Assembly: GCA_028753945.1 (NCBI GenBank) | Contig: JAPNXP010000013.1 | Coordinates: 3,100,001 to 3,164,000 of the forward strand | Reading direction: 5' to 3' | Origin: Hexactinellida sp. DTS-2022 | Taxonomy: Eukaryota > Porifera > Hexactinellida | DNA length: 64,000 nucleotides | In this document: one piece after another, positions 11,183-22,082 of the stretch | Layout of the letters: every line of letters starts with the position of its first letter | Position numbering within the stretch: position 1 is the first letter of the stretch | The notes under the pieces: model-generated | Told to the model about the DNA's origin: nothing | Seen by the model: only the letters and a program-made list of their open reading frames with translations | The model's database searches: none | Program-made: the position numbers and the translations under genes

Positions 11183-11605
11183 TCAGTCAGTCCACTGTAA
11201 TATGTCAATTCCAGCCAAGGCGGCTAACATATTAAGTTCAACATTTGTACCCCATGCGTTGGGTGCAGAAATAGCGTTAATATGTTCATGTAACTCCTGC
11301 TCACTGAGTATGCCAGATGTGCGCATAACATTGTAGTGATGCTGGGTACTGGTAATGAATGTATTAATCAGATTGTACTTCAATATCTCGAAAAAATTTC
11401 AGTGCCAAATATTATATGAGATAGGGTACGGTACAAACAGTTACCATCTGGTTGAACATTATACACTGAAACATTCTGACCAAAATATGTTGTCAGTTGT
11501 GCTTTAATTGAGGTGTAATAATTGCTTACTGCACCTCGAGTCTCACGAATAGGTAAAATTAGTATCTCGTGTAATCCAATACAATGCGCAATCTCTACCG
11601 CATTG
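11183..11605 (-). pseudogene. Helitron C-terminal OTU cysteine-protease domain, frameshifted
   Basis: Reading the minus strand, an open frame from about 11,600 runs through PNAVEIAHCIGLHEI to the OTU active-site motif VQPDGNCLYRTLS. The Asp codon is 11,447-11,449 and the Cys codon 11,438-11,440. A one-base shift near 11,395 then leads into the second half, with MRTSGILSEQEL and WGTNVELNMLAALAGIDI, the usual end of an OTU core. OTU domains are ubiquitin-type cysteine proteases, and in Helentrons they are fused downstream of the helicase. The upstream helicase piece ends at 11,744 in another frame. A single frameshift plus upstream stops make this copy inactive. Confidence 0.85.
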
Positions 11606-11743
11606 GGATAGTAAGATTATTCACAGTACCATTGAGAAAAGACTCGAATGGATCTCGTTCGAATTTTTCTCGAATTATTGCATCAAATATACATTCACAA
11701 TCTGATAGTGGTGATACAATGTATTCAGCTATATCCATTTTGT

Positions 11744-13945
11744 CTATAACTTCCAATGGGCTAATAGTCTGTCATTAAACTCATGAAGTTTAATGATTTT
11801 ACCTTTGCCATCAGATATATTTGGGACAGACTCTCTCTTTGCAGGACCAATAGCCTCAGGCAAAGGAGTCATTGACAATTGGGAACTTGGGAATGTTTCA
11901 TTCAATAGAGAAAATATTTCATCTATGTCTTCTATGGGCTCAATATGAGAAGAGGATTTAAAAACTTCCCTATAGACTACATTTCTAATCCAAACTTCCC
12001 CAGATTTTGATTTGTCAGTTCCACATACCATTATTTTTTGTCCCAATGGATTTTTAACTCTACTCAATGCAACATAGAGTTGGCCATGACTAAAATGGCT
12101 TCAGGGGATGGCAGATATAGCTCAACCGTATCCAAACTCTGACCTTTCCCTTTGTTAATTGTGATACAATAGGCTAAGCGGATTGGAAACTGCATCCTTC
12201 TGAGAATAAATGGAAGTTCAGACTCAGCTGAAGTCAATATAATTCGTGGTATAAACAGTCGCTTATGCTTGTTTGTACCAGTTGCGATCCCCGCGTCAAT
12301 TACTCGGTTTGAGAATGCTCTAATAATCAACCGAGTACCATTACAAAGACCCTCATCGGGATCGAGGTTACTCAATAGAATTACAGTCGCAAACAATTTC
12401 AAGAATAACCGATGAGGAGGCATACCGTTAGGAGTGATGGAATTTAAAAACTCATTAGGAAAATTTTACTGCAGCAGAACCTTCAACAGAATCTTCGCTC
12501 AACAGCTGATGAATTACGTAATCGTTTATTAAATCAGCTGTATCATTTTTAGGACACAGTATAATTTTTTGACTTACATAATCACGATCAGCATAATTTA
12601 CATTTATGTCACCATAGACAGAAGTAACCAAGTCTGTAATGGAATCACCTGGAACTACAAATTTGTTATCTATGTGAATCATTTGATTGTCATCCTCAGG
12701 TTCAGTGCCTTCGCCTACTCTTAATAAAAAGTTGGAAAATTTACTGACCTCGAGGGCATCTTGTGACAATAATGTTTGGAGGCGCATATTTATAGTTAGC
12801 TTCATTACTTTAACATAACGCAGAGATATGACCTGTTCAGACAGGAAGAGACCACTTCGGCTCTCGACCCATGCTTAACCACAGGGGGTATCTGGCGGAA
12901 ATCGCCTCCAAAAACCATTACTTTGCCACCAAAGGGGAGATCACAGGAACATATATCCCTCAAACTGCGATCAACACACTCAGCTACATGCATATTTGAC
13001 ATGCACTCTTCATCCCATACCAAAGGTTTTGTACGCTTAATTAGCTGTGCCAAAGCACTCTGTTTCGAAATGTTGCATACAGATACCTCATTGATATCAA
13101 TGGGAACTTTCAACCTAGAGTGGACAGTCCGCCCCCCTGCGAGGAGGAGAGCGGCTATGCCACTGCTAGCTAACCCAAGGGCAATTTGACTCTTCGAAAG
13201 AACTTGAGCCAAAAGTGTATTATAAAGGAATGTCTTCTCTTTGCTCCCGGGACCATCTACAAAGAATATTTTGGGATACTGCTCAGAATCATTTACCGCT
13301 GCTATTATAGAGGTAAATACACTAAGTTGATCAGAATTAAGAGAAGGAACATCATGAACAACTATTGCTAGCTGCTCATCAACTTTATAATTTAATTCTC
13401 TCTGAATAATAATAGCTCCTCGTATGGACTTCTGGTATGAATGGGTATTGGCATCCCAGGGAAATCTGGTAGAGATTTACCCTGGTTTTGCAAACGCTTA
13501 TTAATATCCACTAATACAGCATTAAGTATGTGCTCATCGACCTCAATATCGGGCACATATTTTCTAGCACGATGCAGAAAGTCATCAGAAAAAGCAAATT
13601 TATACTTTTCCCAAAGAGCCGCAGGAATACATGGTTCGTTATAGAGTAGAATGGTAACGAATAGATGACGTAACTGTGGAGGCATATGCCACGAAGGAGC
13701 CATAGCCAAACACATCATATTCGCTATCATCTTCCAGCAATCCGCGGTGGCATGCGGCCTCCTTGAAGGTACCACAGACAGTTAGTCACGAAGAGTACGA
13801 ATAGCCTCAAAGCTGGTACAGCCAGTGACGTGATTCAACAGAATTCTCAAGTAGAACCGCTCTCCCTCAGTTGGATGAGCAGAAAACACTCGACCAACCA
13901 TCTTGTGTACGCGTACTCACTAAGTTCTCTAATACACTGCAACTT
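11744..13945 (-). pseudogene. Helitron PIF1-type helicase, frameshifted, with damaged ATP-binding loop
   Basis: From 13,900 downwards the minus strand encodes the pre-helicase region (HPTEGERFYLRILLNHVTG, then a TAA stop after TIRTLRD-like residues), an acidic linker (13,392-13,775), and the helicase motifs. The loop that should read GPGGTGKT is GPGSKEKT (13,231-13,254), losing the glycine before the catalytic lysine. Walker B is present as VWDEECMS. The PIF1 signature GGDFRQIPPVV is intact. Motif V is altered, ITINKGKGQSL in place of the usual NKSQGQ. Motif VI ends in a LSRVKNP segment at about 12,065. Breaks in frame lie near 13,780, 13,390, 12,805, 12,450 and 12,070. Helitron helicases unwind DNA during rolling-circle transposition; this copy cannot. 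Confidence 0.92.
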
Positions 13946-14339
13946 ATGCACCACGTCTAGCATTAGCAAGCTCTTTGTCGATATTTGCTCCGAGGGAACA
14001 AAACGCAAGGCTTGAGTTGTATGCTCGTATGTGGTTCCTGAAGTACTTGCCTCTGCTATCAGCAGCTGTGAGCAGATGACCTAACAACTCAGGAAGTTTA
14101 TCTAAGGAGGGAAGAACAACCTTGCCCTCTCCGCAACAGAGGGAAAACTTTGCACATGCTTTCGTACTTGTGGAAAGCTTTTCACTCTCCCAAAACTTAG
14201 TATCACAAATTGAACAACTATAGGACATACTACCTATTGAATGTTCATCAACCAAACCATCACTAACCTCAGAAGAGATTTGTGATCTGGCTAAATTGAG
14301 GTACATCATAGATTGGAGAGTCTTACTCGTCTCATACAA
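13944..14339 (-). pseudogene. Helitron N-terminal cysteine-rich domain; Rep domain missing after it
   Basis: The minus-strand reading shows CSICDTKFWESEKL, FSLCCGEGKVVLPSLDKLP, then FRNHIRAYNSSLAFCSLGA. This is the conserved region upstream of the Rep nuclease in Helitron proteins. In complete elements a Rep (HUH) nuclease with two catalytic tyrosines follows before the helicase. Here, within ~100 bases, the sequence passes to the helicase-proximal region, so the nuclease has been deleted. The upstream end is cut by the MITE at 14,342, beyond which the frame resumes in the charged repeats. Confidence 0.88.
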
Positions 14340-14342
14340 CAG

Positions 14343-14933
14343 GGCCCGTATTCACTAAGATTACTTAGTACTTAAGTACTAAGTATATACTTAAGTACTA
14401 AGTACGCACTTAGTTAAGTACATACTTAAGTCGTATTCACTAAGAAATATTGTTGTACTTAAGTACATACTTAACTAAGTACGTACTTAAGTACGAAATT
14501 GAATTATATTTATTAAATTATATTTAATAGTATAGCATATTAGTGTATGGAATGCTATTGTAATAGCTTGCTGTATTCTTTTAACTTTAAAAAGAATATT
14601 ATCAATGAAGTTCCTGTGATTTGTGTTGTTGAGAAAACAGAACTTTTAGAAAACAACAACCAATAGTAATAAATGTTGAAAATAGAAGCATAAAAGTAAA
14701 GCAAGTACTACTAGAAATATATTACAATGTTCTAATTAAACATCAACGTCTAAAGAGTCAATAAAAGTAAATTCTTATAACTTAAGTTAACTTAGTAGGT
14801 TACTTAAGTTTTGTACTTAAGTATGTACTTTAAGTACACACTTAAATCTTAGTGAATACCAATCTTAGTGAATACGACTTAAGTACATACTTAGTACTTA
14901 AGTACGTACTTAACTTCTTAGTGAATACGGGCC
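14343..14933. mobile_element. 591-bp MITE inserted in the Helitron reading frame
   Basis: The ends are exact inverted repeats: GGCCCGTATTCACTAAGA at the left and its complement at the right. The flank is CAG on both sides (14,340-14,342 and 14,934-14,936), so a 3-bp target duplication is likely. Three-bp duplications and GGC/GGG-starting ends are seen in PIF/Harbinger elements, but CAG is not their usual TWA target. A second, inner pair of related ends (GTCGTATTCACTAAGA near 14,432; complement near 14,870) is nested inside. Runs of CTTAAGTAC give the arms strong self-pairing. Confidence 0.85.
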
Positions 14934-14936
14934 CAG

Positions 14937-15415
14937 AGTCCGGGGCTTCAAACGAACAATTCGCTCATTATCAGACTCACTTTGTCTGAGGGCCCCCTAG
15001 TGTATGCGCTGGGATTCCAGGCGATCAGCTGACTGACCCTCAGACTCATTTTGTCTGAGGACCTCCTGGTGTTTTCGCTTGTACTCCAAGCGGTTAGCTG
15101 ATTCGGCCTCAGACTCACTTTGTCTGAGCGCCTCCTGGTGTTTTCGCTTGTACTCCAAGCGTCAGCTTACTGAGCCTCAGACTCATTTTGTCTGAAGACC
15201 TCCTGGTGTTCGCGCTGGTATTCCAAGCGCTCAGCTAATTTATCCTCAGACTCACTTTGTCTGAGGACCTCCTGGCGTTCGCGCTGGTACTCCAAGCGCA
15301 TAGCAGTCTCTGCGTCAGACTGCGCCAGTCTCCGTGAGGTTTGTCGCTCTCGTTGCTTCTCAAGACGGAGAGCTCTTTCGCCAGGAGTCTTTACGACAAT
15401 AATCCACCGATACAT
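14937..15415 (-). pseudogene. Helitron N-terminal charged repeats
   Basis: Five or six tandem units of ~69-75 bp encode on the minus strand a repeat of the form RLEYQREHQEVFRQNESE. Such RLE-QR-RQ repeats are typical of Helitron N-termini and are predicted to be helical. A one-base deletion near 15,168 breaks the frame; the following units continue in another frame down to the MITE. Near 15,415 the coding strand begins with MYRWIIVV, in the segment shared with 868-890. Confidence 0.8.
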
Positions 15416-15434
15416 CTATTCCAGTATGTCTGGT

Positions 15435-16216
15435 CAGGGACTTCTTTAATATAGGGACTGTAAACTTCGTTTTACGGTAAAATTAGCGTAGGCCTAAAAC
15501 AGTATTGTTACTTATTGATATCCCGTAATCCGCTAATGCTAGACATAGGAAATGTATTATTGTCGTATAGGAAGTCATATTTTGGGAGTCCAACTGTAAT
15601 ATTGGTTTATAGAAAATAATTGTGGAATGTAAGTTATGCGATTTTCACACCCTTCCATTTATGGTAATATTGTTAAAACTCGAGATTACTTAACTTTATA
15701 CATATGAAATGTATCATTTTCGATTTTTCGTACAGGAAATCATATTTTGGGAGTCCAACGGTCATATTGGTTTATCGAAAATATTTGTGGAATGTAAGTT
15801 ATGCGATTTTCACACCTTTCCATATATGGTAATATTGTTCAAATCTCGAGATTAGTTAGCTTTATACATATGAAGGTAAATCAATGTGATCTACTGAGTC
15901 CTTAAATATGAATTCCCATTTCCCATTCGCCAATAATTTACTTCATATGCATAAAACTAACTAATCTCGAGATTTTAACAATATTACCATATATGGAAAG
16001 GTGTGAAAATCGCATAACTTACATTCCACAAATATTTTCGATAAACCAATATGACCGTTGGACTCCCAAAATATGATTTCCTGTACGACAATAATACATT
16101 TCCTATGTCTAGCATTAGCGGATTACGGGATATCAATAAGTAACAATACTGTTTTAGGCCTACGCTAATTTGACCGTAAAACGAAGTTTACAGTCCCTAT
16201 ATTAATGAAGTCCCTG
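15435..16216. mobile_element. 782-bp foldback element with 7-bp target duplication
   Basis: The ends are CAGGGACTTC and GAAGTCCCTG, flanked on both sides by GTCTGGT (15,428-15,434 and 16,217-16,223). The empty site is present at about 898-904 in the duplicated flank, which confirms the insertion. Most of the element is palindromic: the outer ~125 bp and an inner ~180-bp unit pair with the right half. The inner unit is present twice in tandem in the left arm (near 15,560 and 15,740). CAGGG ends suggest hAT, but hAT elements make 8-bp duplications, so the superfamily is open. Confidence 0.9.
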
Positions 16217-16524
16217 GTCTGGTGAAAAGATTGTGCATTTTTTGAGATAAAAGCACCCAATTATGTACAGTTGTTCCATTTTAGCTACTGATCACCTTTA
16301 GCTATTGCGCATAGTCAATTTATGGAAAAATGAAATATTCAGGGGGTCAAAGATTAGTGCCCAATGGATTTTTCCGGCAGTATGAACCAAGGATAGATCA
16401 TTCAAATGCATTCATAGCGACTGTATATTGTCAGATTCGTCCTCATGCACTAAATTTCCAGCATTTGAGGGCAATATTTACTATATTTGGGGAAATTATT
16501 CTTCGTTATTCCAGTGCTAGGATA

Positions 16525-16750
16525 CATAATATACACAGTTGTTTTTATAGAGAGGTACTTTTGCGCATCGTCCAAGACGAATGTGTTTTTCTTTGTAGGG
16601 AGCATAATATTCATATTTTATCTTATTAGAGGGGTACTTTTGGGCACCGTCTACGACTAATGTATATTTCTTAGCCGGACAGCATATTATGCACAGTTGT
16701 TATTATAGAGGGGTACTTTTGCGCACCGTCTAAGTCTAATGTATATTTCT
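16525..16750 (+). repeat. 79-bp satellite, forward orientation, next to the palindrome
   Basis: About three monomers. The first matches the one at 1,208. The last, ending GTCTAAGTCTAATGTATAT, matches its mirror image at 18,480-18,540 more closely than its neighbours. Confidence 0.9.
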
Positions 16751-18472
16751 CAGTAGCATCAGTAGGAATGTTCTAACATTCCGATCTCAAAATTGCTACT
16801 AGTCATATCGAGTGATACCTTGTTTTCTCGCCTGTGCTCACTGAGTGCGATTTTGCTATTAGAAACACTCTAAATCTGGGATTTTTTTTAAGGTTGAGAC
16901 CTTGGTGCAACTCAGCGCGGCCTTGGTGTAACTCAACACTGCAGAGGCTGCTGCAGACCCGATTCGTGGTGTAACTCCAAAAAATCTTATTTCAAATTTT
17001 ACGGCAAGATCGGCTCTAAATATTAAAAAGTATGACGGATTTTAAACAGAAAAGTCTCCTATGATTACTCATTAGAATCCTAGAAACAATCACATCGCCA
17101 ACTGCGGGTCAAGGGGGCGCTGTTAGCCCTCCAGTGGGGACAGGGGCAAAGCCCCTGGAAGCCAGTAACATATTAGAGTACTAGTACTAGATCCAGCAGT
17201 AGAGTGCTATTGCTATTCGCCAAGTTAAAATAGTGGCGATGCCAGGATGCCCCACCCTCTGTATAAAACCCTGGTATGTATTGTTCCATACAATCATACC
17301 CCCCATTTTGTGTTTAGAGGATGCATTAATGGTGTATCTTCCGACTACTTTCTAAACAAATCTCCAGCATTAAAATGCCAAATTTATTTCTATTATATAG
17401 CATTTGTAACTTTCTATTATTATAGCATTTGAAAGCTAGACGTTGATTATTTAGCAAGGGAATTTGATAGTAGAACTGAAATACTTAGAAAATCTATGGA
17501 AATTTCAGTCTACTTTTGATATTATTTTTGAATTTTATCTTTATTAATAAGTAATATAAAGTGTGGTACTTCATCCTCCCACTATTTACGGATTCACGGC
17601 CATTCAAATAGATACTTTGGATAAAGAATTCAGAAATGGATGCTAATTAGACACAAGGACCTTGCATAAATGATATTATTGAAACAATCCCTTTTATTTG
17701 AAAATACAGTGGATGCCGGTTATAAGCACATCGTCGGGAACTGCACTTATGGTGCTTATAACCGGCATGTGGCTATAACCGACATAAATTATACAGGGTA
17801 GATGGCAAACATTTCCAACATAGTGTGGTTATATCCGACATCTACTGTATTGAAGCATTATAGGTGTTGAAAATGCCGAATCAAAATTTCAGGGTCATTA
17901 TACCTTGTGCAGGAATATGGAACAATACATACCAGGGTTTTATACAGAGGTTGGGGCATCCTGGCATCGCCCCTATTTTAACTTGGCGAATAGCAATAGC
18001 ACTCTACTGCTGGATCTAGTACTAGTACTCTAATATGTTACTGGCTTCCAGGGGCTTTGCCCCTGTCCCCACTGGAGGGCTAACAGCGCCCCCCTGACCC
18101 GCAGTTGGCGATGTGATTGTTTCTAGGATTCTAATGAGTAATCATAGAATACTTCTCTGTATAAAATCCTGCATATTTTTTAATATTTAGAGCAGGGTTT
18201 TTTTTAAGGCCGATCTTGGTGTAAAATTTGAACTAAGATTTTTTGGAGTTACACCACGATTCGGGTCTGCAGCAGCCTCTGCAGTGTTGAGTTACACCAA
18301 GGCCGCGCTGACTTGCACCAAGGTCTCAACCTTAAAAAAACCCCTGATTTAGAGTGTTTCTAATATCAAAATCGCACTCAGTGCGCACAGCCGAGAAATT
18401 CAAGGTATCACTCGATATGGCTAGTAGCAATTTTGAGATCGGAATGTTACAACATTCCTACTGATGCTACTA
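16751..18472. mobile_element. Large palindrome, two ~550-bp arms around a ~620-bp centre
   Basis: The left arm (16,751-17,290) and right arm (17,915-18,472) are inverted copies with high identity. They start CAGTAGCATCAGTAGGAATG on the left, with its complement on the right. Each arm contains the GC-rich segment GGGCGCTGTTAGCCCTCCAG. The region TATCGAGTGATACCTTGTTT near 16,807 closely resembles the subterminal part of the Academ-like element (near 20,798), so this may be a non-autonomous relative. The orientation of the surrounding satellite switches here. No coding region is seen in the arms or centre. Confidence 0.85.
17707..17847. mobile_element. 141-bp pogo/Tigger-like MITE
   Basis: The ends read CAGTGGATGCCGGTTATAAG and, reverse-complemented on the right, CAGTAGATGTCGGATATAAC. 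They are flanked by TA on both sides (17,705-17,706 and 17,848-17,849). CAGT ends and TA targets fit the pogo/Tigger branch of Tc1/mariner. It sits in the loop of the large palindrome, so it inserted on one side only. Confidence 0.85.
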
Positions 18473-20454
18473 AGAAATATACATTAGACTTAGACGGTGC
18501 GCAAAAGTGCCCCTCTATAATAAAGGCTGTGCATATTATGCTCCCCTACTAAGAAATATACATTAGTCTTAGACGATGCGAAAAGGTAACTCTCTATAAT
18601 ATCAACTGTGCTTATTATACTCCCAAGCTAAGAATCTACCTAATGTTTGACGGTGCACAAAAGTACATCTCTATAATAACAACTGTCCTTATTATCCTGA
18701 CTTACAAAGAATTATACATTAGTCATAGACGGTGGCCAAAAGAACCTTTCTATAATGCAAATGTACTTTTCATGCTCCCCGAATAAGAAATATACATTAG
18801 TCATAGACGATGCCCAAAGCACCTCTCAATTAAAATAAAATGTGCATATTATGCTCCCTACTAAGAAATACACATAAGTCTTGGACGATGCGCAAAAGTA
18901 CCTCTCTTTAAAAACAACTTCTTAAAATGTTATCCGACTAAGAAATATACATTACTCATAGAAGGTGCTCAAAATTATATGTCTATAATAACAACTGTGC
19001 TTATTATTCTGCCCTACTAAATATTATACATTAGCTATAGACGATGCGCAAAGGTTCCTCTCTATAAAACAACTGTGCTTAACATGCTGCCCGACTAAGA
19101 AATATACATTAGTCATAAACGGCGCGCAAAAGTACATCTCTTGACTAATAACTGTGAATATTATCCTCCCCGGCTATGAATATATATTTGTCTTAGACGA
19201 TGCGAAAACTACCTCTTTGTCAGGAACAATTGTGCTTATTATGCTCTGCTGATAAGAAATATACATTAGTCATAGACGTTGCCCAAATGAACCTTTCTAT
19301 ATTACAATTGCCCATTTATTTGCCCTACAATGAAATATTCATTAGTCATTGAGTGTGTCCAAAAGAAGTTTTCTATAATAACTGTAATTATTATGCCCAC
19401 CGACTAAGAATACACATTAATCTTAGACGGTGCGAAAACAACTCTCTATAATATCAACACTGCTTATTATGCTGCCCTGCTAAGAAATATACATTAGTCA
19501 TAGACGGTGCCCAAAGAAGCTTTCTATGATACAAGTGTACTTTTTATCTGCCCGACTAAGAAATATACATTAGTCATAGACGTTGAACAAAAGAACCTCT
19601 CTATAATATCAACTGTGCTTATCATGAGCGCCGAAACTCTCCAACGCTACGGGGTGTGACGTAATATTCAAATCTAAAAGTTCAAAAAACTACACCTATG
19701 GGGAATAGAATCAATGTTGGATGGGTTTAATTGTATAGATATATATGTACATCATCCACTGATATTTATACAAACTCACTATGGAAGCATTATTTTTCCA
19801 TTTTTCTTCCCTGACTGCTCCTCGGCCAGTGGGGTTGACACCCTCCCTAACCCCCCCTTTCGGCGCCTATGGTGCTTATTATGCTCTCCTACTAAGAAAT
19901 ATGCTTTAGTCTAATACGGTGCGGATAGGACCTCTCTATAATATTAACTGTGCTTTTTATGCTCCAAACCTAAGAATATACATAAGTGTTAGACTGTGCG
20001 CAAAAGTACATCTCTATAATAACAACTATGCTTATTATGCTCCCCTACTAAAAAATATATATTAGTCATAGACGGTGCCCAAAGAACCTTTCTATAATAC
20101 TAGTGTACTTTTTATACTGCCCTAATAAGAAATATAGATTATTCATAAACGGTGTCCAGAGTACTCTCTATAATAACCACTCTGCTTATTATGCTGCCCT
20201 ACTAAAAATATTAATTAGTCATAGACGGTGCCCATAAGAAACTTTCTATAATACAAGTGTACTTTTTATGCTGCCCGAATAAGAAAAATACATTAGTCAT
20301 AGACGGTGCCCAAAAGTACCTGTCTAGAAAAACAACTGTGTTTATTATTCTGCCCTACTTTATACAAAAACATTAGTCATTAACGGTTCGCAAAAGTACT
20401 TCTATATAATAACAACTGTTCTTATTATGCTCCCAAGCTAACAAAATACATTAT
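18473..20454 (-). repeat. 79-bp satellite, reverse orientation
   Basis: The same satellite as on the left, now as its complement (AAGAAATATACATTAGTCAT, GACGGTGCGCAAAAGTACCT, CTCTATAATAACAACTGTGC). About 22 diverged monomers, interrupted by a small element at 19,628-19,866. Confidence 0.95.
19628..19866. mobile_element. 239-bp inverted-repeat element in the satellite
   Basis: The ends are GCGCCGAAA and TTTCGGCGC; the inside is non-satellite DNA with a C-rich right part. The satellite resumes directly on both sides in the same orientation. No coding capacity and no clear target duplication. Confidence 0.65.
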
Positions 20455-20875
20455 AGTGCAGCCGATATGTAAAAAGATTGTGTGGATTTTTCATAAAAGC
20501 ATGAACTTTGGTATAGTTTTAGACCATGGCCTAAGCAACATTTTTAGCTATGGAGGCATCGCCGGAAATATCTCGTTCACCTTGGAGAGCATTTGTAAAT
20601 TTAGTATCTGATAGAACCGCCGTTTTGTGAATCAATGTTTTTTCTTTCAAAACACTTGCGAATCTGTTTTTGTTAACAGATTCGTGCTCAGCATTTAATT
20701 TCCAGGAATTTGATGGGTACATTTGTGTAGTTACCTAGCAACCAAATATGGAGTTTGGAATTTGACATTCCAATCTAACAAATTTGGTAGAAATCCTATC
20801 GAGTGATCCCTTGTTTTTCCCGGCTATGCCCACTGAGTACGAATTTGCAAATGATATGACTAGAAATATAATTTT
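20455..20875. repeat. Left inverted repeat of the Academ-like element
   Basis: It matches the complement of about 25,300-25,746 along its length, including ACATTTTTAGCTATGGAGGC, ATCTCGTTCACCTTGGAGAG and ACAGATTCGTGCTCAGC. The inner portion (20,766-20,830) resembles the start of the large palindrome at 16,776. Confidence 0.88.
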
Positions 20876-20904
20876 TAAGCATAAGCAGGTATTCTAGGAT
20901 TCTA

Positions 20905-21909
20905 CACAACACAATCTCGTCCACTACACTCGCATAATGCTGTACACTTCAAAGCTGCCTTTTTGCAGTTACACCTTCCATTGCTAGTGCGGTCATATAA
21001 TTAGATGGTAAACCGCTCTAGCACAGCCACATGTTCATCAGTTAGTTCTTCTAGTCCCATTGACAACTCATGAAATGTTGAAGTTATATCCGGGAATGCT
21101 TTCCAGGTATCCCATGCGGTCTTCTTCCCTCTTGTGGAAAATGACGAAACTGTATCACACCCGGTGTACGCATGGAATAATGGCAGAGCCTGGGACTTTT
21201 CTGGTTCAAGACAAACTGCAATCTCATGAATTGGTATATACCGGAGGTGCTGAGCCGTTCCAAACGCTACCCAAAGCTCTGAAATTTCAATTTTAGCTGC
21301 TGCTGCTACAGCCAAAACAACTACATCTGTGTCAACTGTTCGGAGTAAAATCCTCTGAAAACCCTCACTAACTGCATCTCTAAAATGCAGGATGATTCGA
21401 GTATTAGCCTCTTCATGGTTACAAGGACTTAAGGCACTATTGTCTCTTTCGATACTGCACTATACATGAGAATCATCTGTAGTATTAACCTACTTATTGG
21501 TCACTAAATGTGTAATGTGGTTTACTAAAAAGGCGAACAATTCTATTTTGTTTGCGTCAATTCGTAAAAATTGTTGCCAGTTTCCTGGTATATTGACAAA
21601 TCCATCTACTCTTCTCCTAATCCCCTTTCCCCGCATGCTTCTCGCTTGAGACTTGAGGCTGTTCGCATAGTACTGGTCCCAAATTATATCCACCCGACTT
21701 GCATGTTGTATCTGACTTTGAATGTAGGAGCAGAATACTTTTAAAGCATAATCATCAAAAGTCTTGGCAGCATATCGTATAAGAATATTGACCACCACAG
21801 CTCCATCTGGAATGGTGACATCGGTGACTGGCGCATCGCTTTTGACTTCTATGCAACTCTCCAGACAACCCATGAGATCAGATTTAGTTCCATGTCTTAG
21901 TTTTCCCAA
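20905..21909 (-). pseudogene. Academ-like transposase, C-terminal nuclease part
   Basis: The minus-strand reading after 21,909 gives a region starting GKLRHGTKSDLMGCLES, then LSPCNHEEANTRIILHF, LLRTVDTDVVVLAVAAA and LPLFHAYTGCDTVSSFS. The acidic positions (HEE, DTD, GCD) are spaced as in XPG/FEN1-type (PIN-like) flap nucleases. A short cysteine-rich tail, CKKAALKCTALCECSGRDC, lies near 20,920-20,985. In related proteins a longer stretch separates nuclease and tail; here the tail follows within ~30 bases, so an internal deletion is likely. Stops at 21,490 and 21,001 and frame changes break the reading. Confidence 0.75.
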
Positions 21910-22082
21910 CTGAGATATAGATGGGGGACGTGTTTGATTTCATGTCGAAAAAAGTCAGTTAGATTGCCATCCCGTAACTGACTAGCAATATAAAGTCGTG
22001 AGAATAGTGAACAATCACTCTTAAGAGAGGAAACTTGTAGACTTAACTTGGATTTATCTCTTGAAGGAGGTATTCTAAACAG

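Larger units (their letters stand above)
10663..16524 (-). mobile_element. Helitron of the OTU-bearing (Helentron-like) type, decayed
   Basis: The minus-strand coding order is: charged N-terminal repeats, cysteine-rich N-domain, PIF1-type helicase, C-terminal OTU protease domain. A helicase followed by an OTU domain is known from Helentron/Helitron2 elements. At the left (3') border an imperfect hairpin, GCCGACTATAC with GTATAGTGGC on the other side of a short loop (10,674-10,700), could be the subterminal hairpin these elements carry. The right border is taken where the shared 5' flank meets the satellite. Neither end is proven. A 591-bp MITE (14,343-14,933) and a 782-bp foldback (15,435-16,216) have inserted into it. 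Confidence 0.75.

Noticed and set aside
12923..13644. Plus-strand open frames of 61-88 residues
   Set aside because: Complement of the Helitron helicase; no motif in this direction.
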